A stretch of 64,000 bases of DNA, taken from contig CAWKIT010000035.1 in assembly GCA_963849695.1 (NCBI GenBank), positions 18,491-82,490 on the forward strand. Direction: 5' to 3'. The position numbers were made by a program, and so were the translations under genes. Origin of the DNA: DASSUW01 sp963849695. GTDB taxonomy: Bacteria; Actinomycetota; Thermoleophilia; Solirubrobacterales; Solirubrobacteraceae. Every line of letters begins with the position of its first letter. The first letter of the stretch is position 1. The notes below the pieces were generated by a model. The model saw only the letters and a program-made list of their open reading frames with translations. It ran no database searches and had not been told where the DNA came from. Shown here piece by piece: positions 26,491-35,040 of this stretch.

Positions 26491-27815
26491 CCGAGCGGGT
26501 GATCGTGCGCCGCGGCGCGTACTACGACTCGGTCACGCTGATGCTGGTCTCGCAGGCGGCCGGCGCGTCGGTCGGCATGGCGACGCCGCTCAACCTCGAG
26601 CTGCTGGCCGACCAGGGCTTCACCATCGACGAGGACGTCGGCCCCAACGACCTCGTGATCGCCGTGCGCGCCGACGACGTCGACGCGGTCGTGGCGGCGG
26701 TCGACCGTGAGCTGTCGGCCAAGGGCGGTGCGCCGTCGACCGCCGTCGAGCGGCCCGCGGCGCGCTCGCTGGCGTCCGCCGCCCGACGCGAGGGCGAGCT
26801 CAGCCTCGCGTTCCTCTCGATCCCGGGCGAGCACGTGGCGCACGAGGCGGCGGCCGCGCTGGCGGCCGGCCTGCACGTGTTCTGCTTCTCGGACGGCGTG
26901 AGCCTCGAGGTCGAGGCCCAGCTCAAGCGGCAGGCGCTCGAGCGCGGGCTGCTGTTCATGGGCGCCGACTGCGGGACCGCGATCATCGACGGCGTCGCGC
27001 TCGGGTTCGCCAACGCGGTGGAGCGGGGGCCGGTGGGCATCGTCGGCGCCTCCGGCACCGGCACCCAGGAGGTGTGCTGCCTGCTCGACGCCGCCGGCGT
27101 CGGCGTATCGCATGCCATCGGCGTCGGTGGGCGCGACCTGTCGGCCGAGGTCGGAGGCCCGATGATGCGGCGCGGCATCGAGCTGCTCGGGGCGGACGAG
27201 GAGACGCGCGTGATCGTGGCGGTCTCGAAGCCGCCGGACCCGGCGGTGGCGGCGGCGGTCGAGGAGGCGGCGGAGGCGACCGGCAAGCCGGTGGTGCTCG
27301 CCTGGAAGACCACGCTGCACGACGCGGCGGCGGAGGCGTGCGCGCTGGTGGGCGGCGCGCTGCCCGAGCTCGGCGCCGAGTTGCGGCGCCCGCCGGCCGC
27401 CGGGTCGGTGCGCGGCCTGTACAGCGGCGGCACGCTGTGCGGCGAGGCGGCGGCGATCGTCGGGAGCGGCACGTTCACCGACTTCGGCGCCGACGAGTAC
27501 ACGCAGGGGCGCGCGCATCCCATGATCGACCCGACCCTGCGGCTCGAGCACCTCGCCGGCGCGGCGAGCGACCCGGGCGTGGGCGTGCTGCTGCTCGACG
27601 TCGTGCTCGGCTACGGCGCCCACCCCGACCCCGCGGGCGCGCTCGCCACGGCTATCTCGGGCGTCGACAAGCACGTGATCGTGGCGCTGTGCGGCGCGGC
27701 CGGCGATCCCCAGGGACTCGACGCGCAGCGCGAGCGGCTGGAGGCCGCCGGCGCGGTCGTCACCCGCAGCAACGCGATCGCGGCGCGGCTGGCGAAGGAG
27801 GCCTCCGATGGCTGA
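26487..27815 (+). CDS. allF: FdrA-family protein, oxamate carbamoyltransferase subunit AllF
   Basis: This 442-aa protein is related to succinyl-CoA synthetase subunits, with Rossmann-type VGIVGASGTGTQEVCCLLD at about residue 190 and GLYSGGTLCGEAA at about 310. ERVIVRRGAYYDSVTLMLVS at the start is typical of FdrA. In E. coli, FdrA (AllF) with YlbE (AllG) and YlbF (AllH) forms the oxamate carbamoyltransferase that turns oxalurate and phosphate into oxamate and carbamoyl phosphate. GTG 26487 overlaps the kinase stop, and its end overlaps the next ATG by 8 bp. Confidence 0.9.
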   Translation: MTERVIVRRGAYYDSVTLMLVSQAAGASVGMATPLNLELLADQGFTIDEDVGPNDLVIAVRADDVDAVVAAVDRELSAKGGAPSTAVERPAARSLASAARREGELSLAFLSIPGEHVAHEAAAALAAGLHVFCFSDGVSLEVEAQLKRQALERGLLFMGADCGTAIIDGVALGFANAVERGPVGIVGASGTGTQEVCCLLDAAGVGVSHAIGVGGRDLSAEVGGPMMRRGIELLGADEETRVIVAVSKPPDPAVAAAVEEAAEATGKPVVLAWKTTLHDAAAEACALVGGALPELGAELRRPPAAGSVRGLYSGGTLCGEAAAIVGSGTFTDFGADEYTQGRAHPMIDPTLRLEHLAGAASDPGVGVLLLDVVLGYGAHPDPAGALATAISGVDKHVIVALCGAAGDPQGLDAQRERLEAAGAVVTRSNAIAARLAKEASDG

Positions 27816-29202
27816 GCTGCTGGGACGGCCGCTGGCGGTCGCGAACGCGGGCGTCGACCTGTTCGCGGACGAGCTCGAGCGCCAGCAGGTGCGCGTCGAG
27901 CGCGTCGAGTGGCGCCCGCCCGAGCCCGGGACCGCGGAGGCGCTCGCGCGGCTGGCCTCGGAGGCGGACGCGATCGCGCGCGCCAACGACGAGGCGGTGA
28001 CGCGGATCGAGGACGCGCAGCCGGTGCTGGCGGGCGTCGGGATCGCGCGCGACCTGCTGCCGGAGATGTCCGGGCGTACGATCCTGCACGCCGGGCCGCC
28101 GATCGAGTGGGCCGACATGTCGGGCCCGCTGCGCGGCGCGGTGATCGGGGCCGCGGTGTACGAGGGGCTCGCCGATGACCGCGAGGACGCGGCCGCGAAG
28201 GCCGCGGCGGGCGCGTTCGAGTTCGGGCCGTGCCACGAGCGCGGCGCGGTCGGGCCGATGGCGGGCGTGGTCAGCGCCTCGATGCCGATGGTCGTGGTCG
28301 AGAACCCGGCGGGAGGCAATCGCGCGTTCTGCACGTTCAACGAGGGGCTCGGGAAGGTGCTGCGCTACGGCGCCAACGACGACGTGGTGCTCGAGCGGCT
28401 GGCCTGGATCCGCGACGTGCTCGCGCGCGTGTTCGGCCGTGCGGTGCGGCAGCTCGGCGAGCCGGTCGACCTGCGCGCGATGACGGCCCAGGCGCTGCAG
28501 ATGGGCGACGAGGGCCACAACCGCAACCGCGCCGGCACCTCGCTGCTGCTGCGCACGCTGCTGCCGGCGCTGATCGAGCTCGACGAGCCGGAGGCCGACA
28601 AGGCGGCGGTGGCGCGCTTCATCGCCGGCAACGACCATTTCTTCCTGAACCTCACCATGCCGGCCTCGAAGGCGGCCGCCGACGCCGCGGCGGACATCGA
28701 GCGCTCCTCGATCGTGGTGGCGATGGCACGCAACGGCACCGAGTTCGGCGTGCGCCTGAGCGGCACCGGCGATCGCTGGTTCACCGGGCCGAGCGGCGTC
28801 ATCGAGGGTCTCTATCTGCCGGGGTTCGGGCCCGAGGACGCCAACCGCGACATCGGCGACAGCACGATCACCGAGACCGTCGGGCTGGGCGGCTTCGCGA
28901 TGGCCGCGGCGCCGGCGATCGTGCGGGTGGTGGGCGGCGGCGCCGAGGACGCCCTGGAGGCGACGCGCTCGATGTACGACATCGCGTGGTCGGAGAGCCG
29001 CAGCTACCAGATCCCTTCGCTGGACTTCCGCGGCGTTCCCGTGGGGATCGACTGCCGGGAGGTCGTGCACACCCGCCTCCTGCCGTTCGTCAACACCGGC
29101 ATCGCGCACCGCGAGCCCGGGGTCGGCCAGATCGGGGCGGGGCTGGTGAAGCCGCCGATGGAGGCGTTCGTGAAGGCGGTGCGGGCGCTCGCCGGGCTGT
29201 GA
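27808..29202 (+). CDS. allG: DUF1116 (YlbE-family) protein, oxamate carbamoyltransferase subunit AllG
   Basis: This 464-aa protein matches the DUF1116/YlbE family in length and sequence: HAGPPIEWADMSGPLRGAVI at about residue 95, then VENPAGGNRAFCTFNEGLGK, MGDEGHNRNRAGTSLLLRTL and GNDHFFLNLTMPASKAAADA. With AllF and AllH it should form the enzyme that splits oxalurate. It overlaps allF by 8 bp and allH by GTGA, so subunits are made in balance. No membrane segments or signal peptide are seen, so the complex is cytoplasmic. Confidence 0.9.
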   Translation: MAELLGRPLAVANAGVDLFADELERQQVRVERVEWRPPEPGTAEALARLASEADAIARANDEAVTRIEDAQPVLAGVGIARDLLPEMSGRTILHAGPPIEWADMSGPLRGAVIGAAVYEGLADDREDAAAKAAAGAFEFGPCHERGAVGPMAGVVSASMPMVVVENPAGGNRAFCTFNEGLGKVLRYGANDDVVLERLAWIRDVLARVFGRAVRQLGEPVDLRAMTAQALQMGDEGHNRNRAGTSLLLRTLLPALIELDEPEADKAAVARFIAGNDHFFLNLTMPASKAAADAAADIERSSIVVAMARNGTEFGVRLSGTGDRWFTGPSGVIEGLYLPGFGPEDANRDIGDSTITETVGLGGFAMAAAPAIVRVVGGGAEDALEATRSMYDIAWSESRSYQIPSLDFRGVPVGIDCREVVHTRLLPFVNTGIAHREPGVGQIGAGLVKPPMEAFVKAVRALAGL

Positions 29203-29846
29203 TCGCCGCGGCGCCGGCCGTCGGACGCCGCGTCCGCGTCGCGGGCGCCGGGCGGTCGGCCGCCTACGGCGAGGACGACGGCTTCGTGGTCGTGTTCACG
29301 CGCGAGCGCCCGGTGTTGCCGAACGGCGTGCAGGTCGCTTTTCTACCGGCCGTCGGCACCGAGTTGGTGATCCGCGCGGATGAGGTGTGGGACCCGGCAC
29401 TGCGGCTGGCCGGCCCCGTCCCCGACCCGGAGATCGTCGCTCCCGAGCCGGACCTCGTCCGCGCCGTGGAGTCGCGCGATCCGACGCTCGCGGCCCGGGT
29501 CGGCGCCCGGCTCGTCGGCCGCGGCGGCGGGCTCACGCCGGAGGGCGACGACCTCCTGGCCGGCGTCGCCGCCGTGATCGCCGTGGGGGACTGGCCGGGC
29601 GCCTTGCGGCAGGCGTGGGTGGAGGCTCTGATCGGTGGCGATCTCCGCCGGCGGACGACCGCGCTGTCGGCGACGCTCCTGGAGCTCGCTGCGTCGGGGA
29701 TGGGACCGGAGCCGTTGCAGGCGTGGCTGGCGGGGGATGCGGCCGCGCGTGCGCGGCTCGAGGCGATCGGGCACTCGACCGGGCGGGCGATCGCGCGGGG
29801 CGCGGCGATCGCTTTGTCGTGTAACCGCAAGGTTGCATCTCGATGA
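29199..29846 (+). CDS. allH: DUF2877 protein, oxamate carbamoyltransferase subunit AllH
   Basis: This 215-aa protein carries the DUF2877 signature GRGGGLTPEGDDLLAGVAAV at about residue 107. It is somewhat shorter than E. coli AllH. The N-terminal beta-rich part (YGEDDGFVVVFTRERPVLPN) also fits the family. It is the third subunit gene of the presumed oxamate carbamoyltransferase. GTG 29199 overlaps the allG stop. Its last 30 bases contain a TGTAACC-GGTTGCA inverted repeat that may be an operator for the downstream ArsR system. Confidence 0.85.
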   Translation: MIAAAPAVGRRVRVAGAGRSAAYGEDDGFVVVFTRERPVLPNGVQVAFLPAVGTELVIRADEVWDPALRLAGPVPDPEIVAPEPDLVRAVESRDPTLAARVGARLVGRGGGLTPEGDDLLAGVAAVIAVGDWPGALRQAWVEALIGGDLRRRTTALSATLLELAASGMGPEPLQAWLAGDAAARARLEAIGHSTGRAIARGAAIALSCNRKVASR

Positions 29847-29875
29847 GCGATGTGTAACCCTGGAGTGACACATCG
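29820..29875 (+). promoter_or_regulatory. Two inverted repeats, candidate ArsR operator region
   Basis: TGTAACC-GCAA-GGTTGCA (29820-29837) is a near-perfect 7-bp inverted repeat. CGATGTGT (29848-29855) and ACACATCG (29868-29875) form a perfect 8-bp inverted repeat 12 nt apart. Both lie just before the SRPBCC-ArsR gene pair. Such pairs are usually repressed by their own ArsR protein, so these are candidate binding sites. The first overlaps the allH 3' end. Confidence 0.5.
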
Positions 29876-29891
29876 ACCGGAGGTTCCCTTC

Positions 29892-30338
29892 ATGCAGATC
29901 GAACGCGAGACCCTGATTGCCGCTCCCGTCGAGCGGGTGTGGGCGGTGCTGACCGAGGGCGAGCACGTCGGCCGCTGGTTCAGCGACGCCGGCGCCGAGA
30001 TCGACCTGCAGCCGGGCGGCGAGATGGTGCTGCGGTGGGCCGAGCACGGGGTCGGCCGCGCTCGGGTCGTCGACGTCGAGCCGCCGCGCCGCTTCTCGTA
30101 CCGGTGGGCGGCGATCCGCGAGCACTGGGGCGAGGAGCCGGACGATCGCAACTCGACGCTGGTCGAGTTCACGCTCGCCCCGGAGGGTGACGGTACGCGG
30201 CTCCGCGTCGTCGAGAGCGGCTTCGAGGCGCTCGAGGGCACCGACGAGCAGCGCCGGCGCAGCTTCGAGGGCAACACCGAGGGCTGGGAGGCGCAGCTGG
30301 AGAACGTGCGCGAGTACGTCCAGCGCGTCGCCGCCTGA
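29892..30338 (+). CDS. SRPBCC/AHSA1-family protein
   Basis: This 148-aa protein has the AHSA1-like helix-grip fold: RETLIAAPVERVWAVLTEGE, then VGRWFSDAGAEIDLQPGG, YRWAAIREHWGEE and the C-terminal helix EGWEAQLENVREYVQRV. Members bind hydrophobic ligands or assist chaperones. Paired with an ArsR gene, as here, they belong to a common actinobacterial module of unknown ligand. ATG 29892 is preceded by GGAGG (29879-29883), the best Shine-Dalgarno in this area. Six bases separate it from the ArsR gene. Confidence 0.88.
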   Translation: MQIERETLIAAPVERVWAVLTEGEHVGRWFSDAGAEIDLQPGGEMVLRWAEHGVGRARVVDVEPPRRFSYRWAAIREHWGEEPDDRNSTLVEFTLAPEGDGTRLRVVESGFEALEGTDEQRRRSFEGNTEGWEAQLENVREYVQRVAA

Positions 30339-30343
30339 CCGCC

Positions 30344-30661
30344 GTGGCCGCGCACGCCGGGGAGCTGTTCGCGGCGCTCGCGGATCCCACCCGCTGGCGC
30401 GTGCTCAGCCTGCTCGCCGAGCGCGGAGAGGCGACCGCCACGACGCTGGCCGGCGACCTGCCGGTCAGCCGCGTGGCGGTCGTCAAGCACCTCGGGGTGC
30501 TCGACCGGGCCGGCCTCGTCGAGGGCCGCCGCCGCGGCCGCGAGGTCCGCTACACCGTGCGCCCGGAGCGGCTCGACGCCACCGCCCGGCAGCTCAGCGC
30601 GATCGCGTCGGAGTGGGACGCGCGCCTGGCGGCGATCAAGCGGCTGGCCGAGAGCGAATAG
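30344..30661 (+). CDS. ArsR-family winged-helix repressor
   Basis: This 105-aa protein has the ArsR fold: LFAALADPTRWRVLSLLAE opens it, DLPVSRVAVVKHLGVLDRAG is the recognition helix region and VEGRRRGREVRYTVRPE the wing. There is no cysteine pair for metal, so it probably senses an organic ligand or acts with its SRPBCC partner. It starts at GTG 30344, and its stop lies just 13 bases before the next gene, over the TAGGCT box. Autoregulation through the upstream inverted repeats is inferred. Confidence 0.9.
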   Translation: MAAHAGELFAALADPTRWRVLSLLAERGEATATTLAGDLPVSRVAVVKHLGVLDRAGLVEGRRRGREVRYTVRPERLDATARQLSAIASEWDARLAAIKRLAESE

Positions 30662-30664
30662 GCT
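30659..30664 (+). promoter_or_regulatory. Candidate -10 element TAGGCT
   Basis: TAGGCT overlaps the ArsR stop codon and is 10 nt before ATG 30675 of the cyclase-family gene, so that gene may be transcribed on its own. Confidence 0.4.
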
Positions 30665-30674
30665 GGCGGGCGCC

Positions 30675-31457
30675 ATGAACGTGCTCGACCTCTCACAGGA
30701 CTTCTCCGTCCACACCCCGGCGTTCGCCAGCTACGACGGCCCGTCGGTGAAGTGGATCAAGCGGCTCGCGTTCGACAAGGCGGGCGGGCAGGAGCTGACT
30801 TCGACCCTGCACGTCGGCACGCACCTCGACGCTCCCGCCCACTTCTACTCGGGCGGCAAGTTCATCGGCGACCTGCCGCTCGACTGGCTCATCGGGCCGG
30901 CGTGCGTGGTCGACCTCGAGCGCATGGGGGTCGGGGACTTCGACCTCTACGGGCCGGAGCACTTCGAGCAGTGGGAGCTCGACACCGGCATCGCGATCGT
31001 GCCCGGCGACATCCTGATCATCCACACCGGCTACCACCGCCACTACCCCGAGAACTGGGCCGACCTCAGCGCGGTCGACGAGACCAAGTACTTCATCCGC
31101 CACCCCGGCCCCACGCGCGCGCTCGCCGAATGGCTGCTCGACCGCCGGGTGCGCTGGCTGGCGGTCGACGCCGGCAGCGCCGACCACCCCATGAACACGG
31201 TGATCCGCCGCATGCGCCCCGACGAGGCCGAGGACGCGGAGGCGAAGCTCGGGCGGTCGCTCGACGAGATCTTCCCGAAGGCCGACTACCAGATCATGCA
31301 CACGCTGCTGTTCCCACACGACGTCGTGCACATCGAGAACCTCGGCGGCGACATCGACAAGGTCCTCGACCGGAGGATCACGTTCGGCTGCTTCCCGTGG
31401 CGGTTCCAGGGCGGCGAGGCGGCGTTCTGCCGCGCGGTCGCCTTCCTGGACACCTGA
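30675..31457 (+). CDS. Cyclase-family metal-dependent hydrolase (kynurenine formamidase-like)
   Basis: This 260-aa protein carries the metal-binding motif HVGTHLDAPAHFYSGG at about residue 48, plus VPGDILIIHTGYHRHY and WLAVDAGSADHPMNT. This is the pattern of the cyclase/KynB/isatin hydrolase superfamily, manganese or zinc enzymes that open amide or lactam-like bonds. The start LDLSQDFSVHTPAFASYDGP is typical. The substrate is unknown: tryptophan-derived N-formylkynurenine or a purine/hydantoin product are possible. A small hairpin follows the gene. Confidence 0.88.
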   Translation: MNVLDLSQDFSVHTPAFASYDGPSVKWIKRLAFDKAGGQELTSTLHVGTHLDAPAHFYSGGKFIGDLPLDWLIGPACVVDLERMGVGDFDLYGPEHFEQWELDTGIAIVPGDILIIHTGYHRHYPENWADLSAVDETKYFIRHPGPTRALAEWLLDRRVRWLAVDAGSADHPMNTVIRRMRPDEAEDAEAKLGRSLDEIFPKADYQIMHTLLFPHDVVHIENLGGDIDKVLDRRITFGCFPWRFQGGEAAFCRAVAFLDT

Positions 31458-31464
31458 AATCCAT

Positions 31465-31485
31465 CCGCTCAGGAGTAATGAGCGG
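31465..31485. terminator. Hairpin between convergent genes
   Basis: CCGCTC (31465-31470) and GAGCGG (31480-31485) form a perfect 6-bp stem with a 9-nt loop, 8 bp after the cyclase stop. There is no T-tract. The rest of the 167-bp gap shows nothing else. Confidence 0.4.
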
Positions 31486-31624
31486 TCGGGCGGGTAGGAC
31501 ACGCGTACGCCGCTCACGCTGTCGGGATCTCCAGGGACGGAAGAATCGCAGGGAAGGGGACAGCATCACCGGCGAGACGCGAGACCGGCCGGTGCCAGGG
31601 AACGGGGCGCCGGCCGCCCGCGTT

Positions 31625-32284
31625 TCAGGGGCGCCCGGTCCCGTAGGCGAAGGACCGGAACGCCTCGCTCGCACTGTCTGCGAACTCCTTCTCGCGCTCG
31701 TTGAGCTTCAGCCCGCCTTCGACCGTCCGCCGCGTGCTGAGGAGCACCGCCCCGCGCGACTGCGCCTCGTCGGGGAGCAGCAGCGTGTCGGTGCCGAGCG
31801 TCGGTCGCGCCGCCGGGCCGCTGATGAACCTGACCTCGTAGCCCGGCGCGTCGTTGATCCGCGTGCGGTGCTGGTCGGTCAGCCGGAAGCGGTCGAGCTC
31901 GCCGGCGAGCGTCCGGATGTGGCCGGAGGCATAGACCGGGAGCAGGCCGTGGGCGACGTCGCCCTCGTGGGCCGGCAGCTCCAGCGGCCGGGCGGTGATC
32001 GTGACCGACTGCCGCCCCTGCCGCCCCTCGAGCCGTGCGAGCTCGCCCGCCCCGGGCGCCACCGAGCGCAGGGCGCCGGTGTCGTACTCGAGGTTGAACA
32101 CGGGCTCCGACCGGTGCACGAGCGTTCCGAGGCTGTCCACGCGCGGGCGCACGAGCAGCGCCGCGACCGCCACGACCACGAGCGCCAGCACCAGCAGCGC
32201 CACCGTCAGGCGCTCCGGCACCCCGGCGCGCCGCCGCAGCAGAGCCGGCAGGGTCGGCTCGAACTCGCGCCGGACGACCGTCAC
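31625..32284 (-). CDS. Hypothetical membrane-anchored protein of the surface-polymer cluster
   Basis: This 219-aa protein has one N-terminal membrane helix (residues about 25-46, LTVALLVLALVVVAVAALLV) after a basic start. An outward-facing domain rich in beta-strand patterns follows (FNLEYDTGALRSV, SVTITARPLELPAHEG, GYEVRFISGP). I do not recognise a family. Its ATG overlaps the stop of the upstream O-antigen-ligase-like gene by four bases, so the two are coupled. It may be an accessory factor for polymerisation or ligation. Confidence 0.75.
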   Translation of the reverse strand: MTVVRREFEPTLPALLRRRAGVPERLTVALLVLALVVVAVAALLVRPRVDSLGTLVHRSEPVFNLEYDTGALRSVAPGAGELARLEGRQGRQSVTITARPLELPAHEGDVAHGLLPVYASGHIRTLAGELDRFRLTDQHRTRINDAPGYEVRFISGPAARPTLGTDTLLLPDEAQSRGAVLLSTRRTVEGGLKLNEREKEFADSASEAFRSFAYGTGRP

Positions 32285-33900
32285 GAGCGCACCGCGCTAC
32301 GGCGCGATCCGAGTCGTGCCGCCGGTGCGACGTCGGCCGGCGCCGGCGCGTCTTCCTCCAGGTCCTCGTCGCCGCCCAGCGGCCGCGCGCGCAGCCCGGC
32401 CGCGACCGCCAGCAGCGCCCACGACAGCGGGTCCTCGAGGTACGCGGCGTACACGAGCGTGTGCACCACCAGCGCCGTGTACGCGGCCGCCAGCCCCGCG
32501 CGGGTGACCGGGCCGACGCCCGGCCACGGGGCGCTCACGAGCCGCGAGCGCAGCCGGTCGAACAGCAGCGCGAACGACAGCGCGACCAACACCAGGTAGG
32601 CGGCGAGCCCGATCACCCCCTGCTCGGCCGTGACGGTCAAGGGGATCGTGTGCGACGCGGCGGCGACCTTCTCGGAGCTGACCCGCTCGCGCTCGCGATA
32701 GCGCTCGGCATACGACCCCGAGCCGTAGCCGGCCAGCGGGCGGTCGCGCACCATCCGCAGGCCGCCGCCGATCAGGTCCACGCGCCCGCTGGTGGCGCGG
32801 TCGAGCGCCGCCTCGCTGCCGGTCTCGAGGTTGAGCGTGCTCGGCGCGAACAGGACCAGCCCGATCGCGATCGCCGCCGCCAGCCCCGCGCCGGCGAGCA
32901 CCGGCCACGGCCGCCAGCGCAGCGCGGCGAGCACCGCCAGGCCCACCAGCAGAGCCGCGAAGCTCGACTGCGAGAGCGAGAACACCATGCCCACCCACAG
33001 CAGCGCGAGGCAGCACGCGATCACGATCGCGTCGCGCCGACGGCGCGTCCACAGCAGCACCGCCGCCAGCAGGATCATCGTCAGCGCCAGGTAGCGGCCG
33101 TAGATGTTGGGGTCGAAGAACAGCGAGTTGACGCGGAAGTAGGGGAGCAGGTCGTTCGCCTCGACCACCTTCGCGTTGGTGATCAGGAGATGGCCGGTCG
33201 CGAACTCGACACAGCCGATCGCGGCGAACACCAGCGCGAGCGCCACCGTGACCATGAGCGACCAGCGCAGCAGCCGCCGGCTCCAGTTCGCGTCGAGCAG
33301 CAGCAGGAACAGCAGCGCGAACGGGACATAGAAGAGGCAGACGTTCTTGACCGCCACCTCGACGTCGGTCGAGTAGATCGACTGCGCGCCGTAGAGGACC
33401 AGCACGGCCGCGAACGCCCACGTGAGCCTGCGCACCAGCTGCTCGCGCGCGGGCCCGGGCTCATCCTCGCCCGCGCGCAGCACGCGCCAGGCGTAGGACA
33501 GCGCGCCGGCCGCGATCACCGCGTACAGCGGCAGGAGCAGGTTCGCCGCCGAGTCGCCGATCGAGACCGGGACGCGGAACGGCAGCGCCGCGATCGCCGC
33601 CAGCGCGAGCACCGTCGGCCGGCGGTGCACGATCCACGCGAGCGCGACGACGCCGATCGCGGCGGCCACGCAGGCGGCCGCCACGACCGGTCCGACGTCC
33701 GGGACGTCGAGCGTGGTCGCCATCGACGCCAGCGCCAGCACCCCGAGTGCGGGCCCGGCGAGCATCGCGAGCGCACGCCGCCGCGGGTCGGTGGTCACCA
33801 GCGCGACCGCGACCGCGGCCGTCGTCGCCAGCACTGCCACTCCCTGGATGGGGTCGGCGACTGCGAACGATGGCGGCGAGACGGGCAAGTTGCGCGCCAA
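32281..33900 (-). CDS. O-antigen ligase/polymerase-like membrane protein (Wzy/WaaL type)
   Basis: This 539-aa protein has about a dozen hydrophobic segments and, in the middle, the Wzy_C pattern: IYGRYLALTMILLAAVLLW, then FSLSQSSFAALLVGLAVLA, and a soluble loop with GGGLRMVRDRPLAGYGSGSY and ASHTIPLTVTAEQGVIG. These match the O-antigen ligase/polymerase family, which joins lipid-linked glycan units or transfers them to an acceptor on the outside of the membrane. The C-terminus is a short charged tail. It starts the cluster on the minus strand. Confidence 0.87.
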   Translation of the reverse strand: MARNLPVSPPSFAVADPIQGVAVLATTAAVAVALVTTDPRRRALAMLAGPALGVLALASMATTLDVPDVGPVVAAACVAAAIGVVALAWIVHRRPTVLALAAIAALPFRVPVSIGDSAANLLLPLYAVIAAGALSYAWRVLRAGEDEPGPAREQLVRRLTWAFAAVLVLYGAQSIYSTDVEVAVKNVCLFYVPFALLFLLLLDANWSRRLLRWSLMVTVALALVFAAIGCVEFATGHLLITNAKVVEANDLLPYFRVNSLFFDPNIYGRYLALTMILLAAVLLWTRRRRDAIVIACCLALLWVGMVFSLSQSSFAALLVGLAVLAALRWRPWPVLAGAGLAAAIAIGLVLFAPSTLNLETGSEAALDRATSGRVDLIGGGLRMVRDRPLAGYGSGSYAERYRERERVSSEKVAAASHTIPLTVTAEQGVIGLAAYLVLVALSFALLFDRLRSRLVSAPWPGVGPVTRAGLAAAYTALVVHTLVYAAYLEDPLSWALLAVAAGLRARPLGGDEDLEEDAPAPADVAPAARLGSRRSAVRS

Positions 33901-33930
33901 CCCTAGCGGCGCCGACGGCGCCCTCAGCCC

Positions 33931-33988
33931 GGCTCTGGCGAACGGCCACGGTGGCGAGGCGCCGCGGTGATCGGTGGATCCGGCTCAG
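33931..33988. repeat. Left arm of a 58-bp near-identical inverted repeat
   Basis: Bases 33931-33967 are an exact reverse complement of 36543-36579 (37 bp). The next 21 bases, up to the sulfotransferase stop, match the continuation (36522-36542) with about four changes. The two arms enclose a sulfotransferase and a GT39-like gene. Confidence 0.85.
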
Positions 33989-34983
33989 TGTTGCGCGGCC
34001 ACCGGTCGGCGGTAGCTGACCTGCAGCCACAACTCACGCGTGCGCCGCCGCGCGGACTCGACGCGCATCTCGTTGCGCCGCCGCCGGTGTCGCCTGCGCA
34101 GATTCGGCGGCACGCTCACGCTCTTCGCGACCGGCTCGTACCCGTAGCGGCGCATCCAGTCGCCCAGCACGCTCTCCACGAACGCGATCTCCCGCGGCCT
34201 CAGCGCCTGCTCCCACGCCCGCATCCGCTCGGTCGTCACGGGCTGCGACACGAGCGCGTGCATGGTCCGGTTGTGGATGTCCGCGGTCTCGTGGTGCCGC
34301 AGCATCGCGTCGAGTCCCCCCGCGTCGAGGTCGAGGAACTCGGCGATCCGCCCGAGCGCCGCCGCCGGCTCGGTCACGAGGTCCTCGTACCGCACCTCGA
34401 GGAACCGGCCGGGCCCCAGGCGCCGCCGCCACCGGTCGGCCGCGCGCATCGAGCGCTCCCATGTGTCGGTCGCCCCGGGGAGCCCGTGCGCTCCCCAGCC
34501 GTACCGCCGGCCGACCCTGCGGATCGACGCCACCACGGCGCGCGGATCGCGGACGAGGTTGACGAACTGCGCGTCCGGGAACATCGCGTGGACGGCGTCG
34601 AGGTTGAGGACGACGCTCGGCCGCTTGTCGCCCCAGCGCGGCTTTCCGTGGTGGTCGGCGTAGAGGCGGAAGCCGGCGCCGAGCACCGACCCGAGCGTGG
34701 GCGCGGCAGCGACCATGGCGGCCACCAGCTCGTCCGGGTCCTGCGTCAGCTGCCGGTATCTCGAGCGCCCGCGCTCGACCACCCAGCGCGCGAGCCGGCG
34801 GCGGTTCTCGACGTCCCGCAGGTCTCCCCATTCCGCGCGTCTGCGGTAGCCGTCGACGAGGATGCGCGTCTCGCCCGGGATCGCGAGCTCCGGGTGCGAA
34901 TTGAGCATCGTCCGCAGCAGCGTGGTCCCCGAGCGCGGCGCGGCGCCGATGAAGACCGGCGGCCCAGGGCGCGTCGGCGGCAT
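33985..34983 (-). CDS. PAPS-dependent sulfotransferase
   Basis: This 332-aa protein has both PAPS-binding motifs: the 5'-phosphosulfate loop GAAPRSGTTLLRTML at residue 12, and the 3'-phosphate motif FVNLVRDPRAVVASIRRV at about 143. RFLEVRYEDLVTEP follows. It transfers sulfate from PAPS to a hydroxyl, most likely on a sugar or lipid-linked glycan given the neighbours. The C-terminus is very basic. ATG 34983 lies 7 nt from a TACGCT box. It diverges from the GT39-like gene, and its stop falls inside the 58-bp repeat arm. Confidence 0.9.
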   Translation of the reverse strand: MPPTRPGPPVFIGAAPRSGTTLLRTMLNSHPELAIPGETRILVDGYRRRAEWGDLRDVENRRRLARWVVERGRSRYRQLTQDPDELVAAMVAAAPTLGSVLGAGFRLYADHHGKPRWGDKRPSVVLNLDAVHAMFPDAQFVNLVRDPRAVVASIRRVGRRYGWGAHGLPGATDTWERSMRAADRWRRRLGPGRFLEVRYEDLVTEPAAALGRIAEFLDLDAGGLDAMLRHHETADIHNRTMHALVSQPVTTERMRAWEQALRPREIAFVESVLGDWMRRYGYEPVAKSVSVPPNLRRRHRRRRNEMRVESARRRTRELWLQVSYRRPVAAQH

Positions 34984-34990
34984 GAGGGCG

Positions 34991-35030
34991 AGCGTAGCGC
35001 CGCCGATACGGCCAGGCGACTCGCTATCGT
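34991..35030. promoter_or_regulatory. Divergent -10 elements TACGCT and TATCGT
   Basis: On the minus strand TACGCT (34996 to 34991) is 7 nt before ATG 34983. On the plus strand TATCGT (35025-35030) is 10 nt before ATG 35041. Both fit TANNNT and lack Shine-Dalgarno sequences, as for two leaderless transcripts leaving a 57-bp gap. Confidence 0.45.
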
Positions 35031-35040
35031 CACGCGGCGC

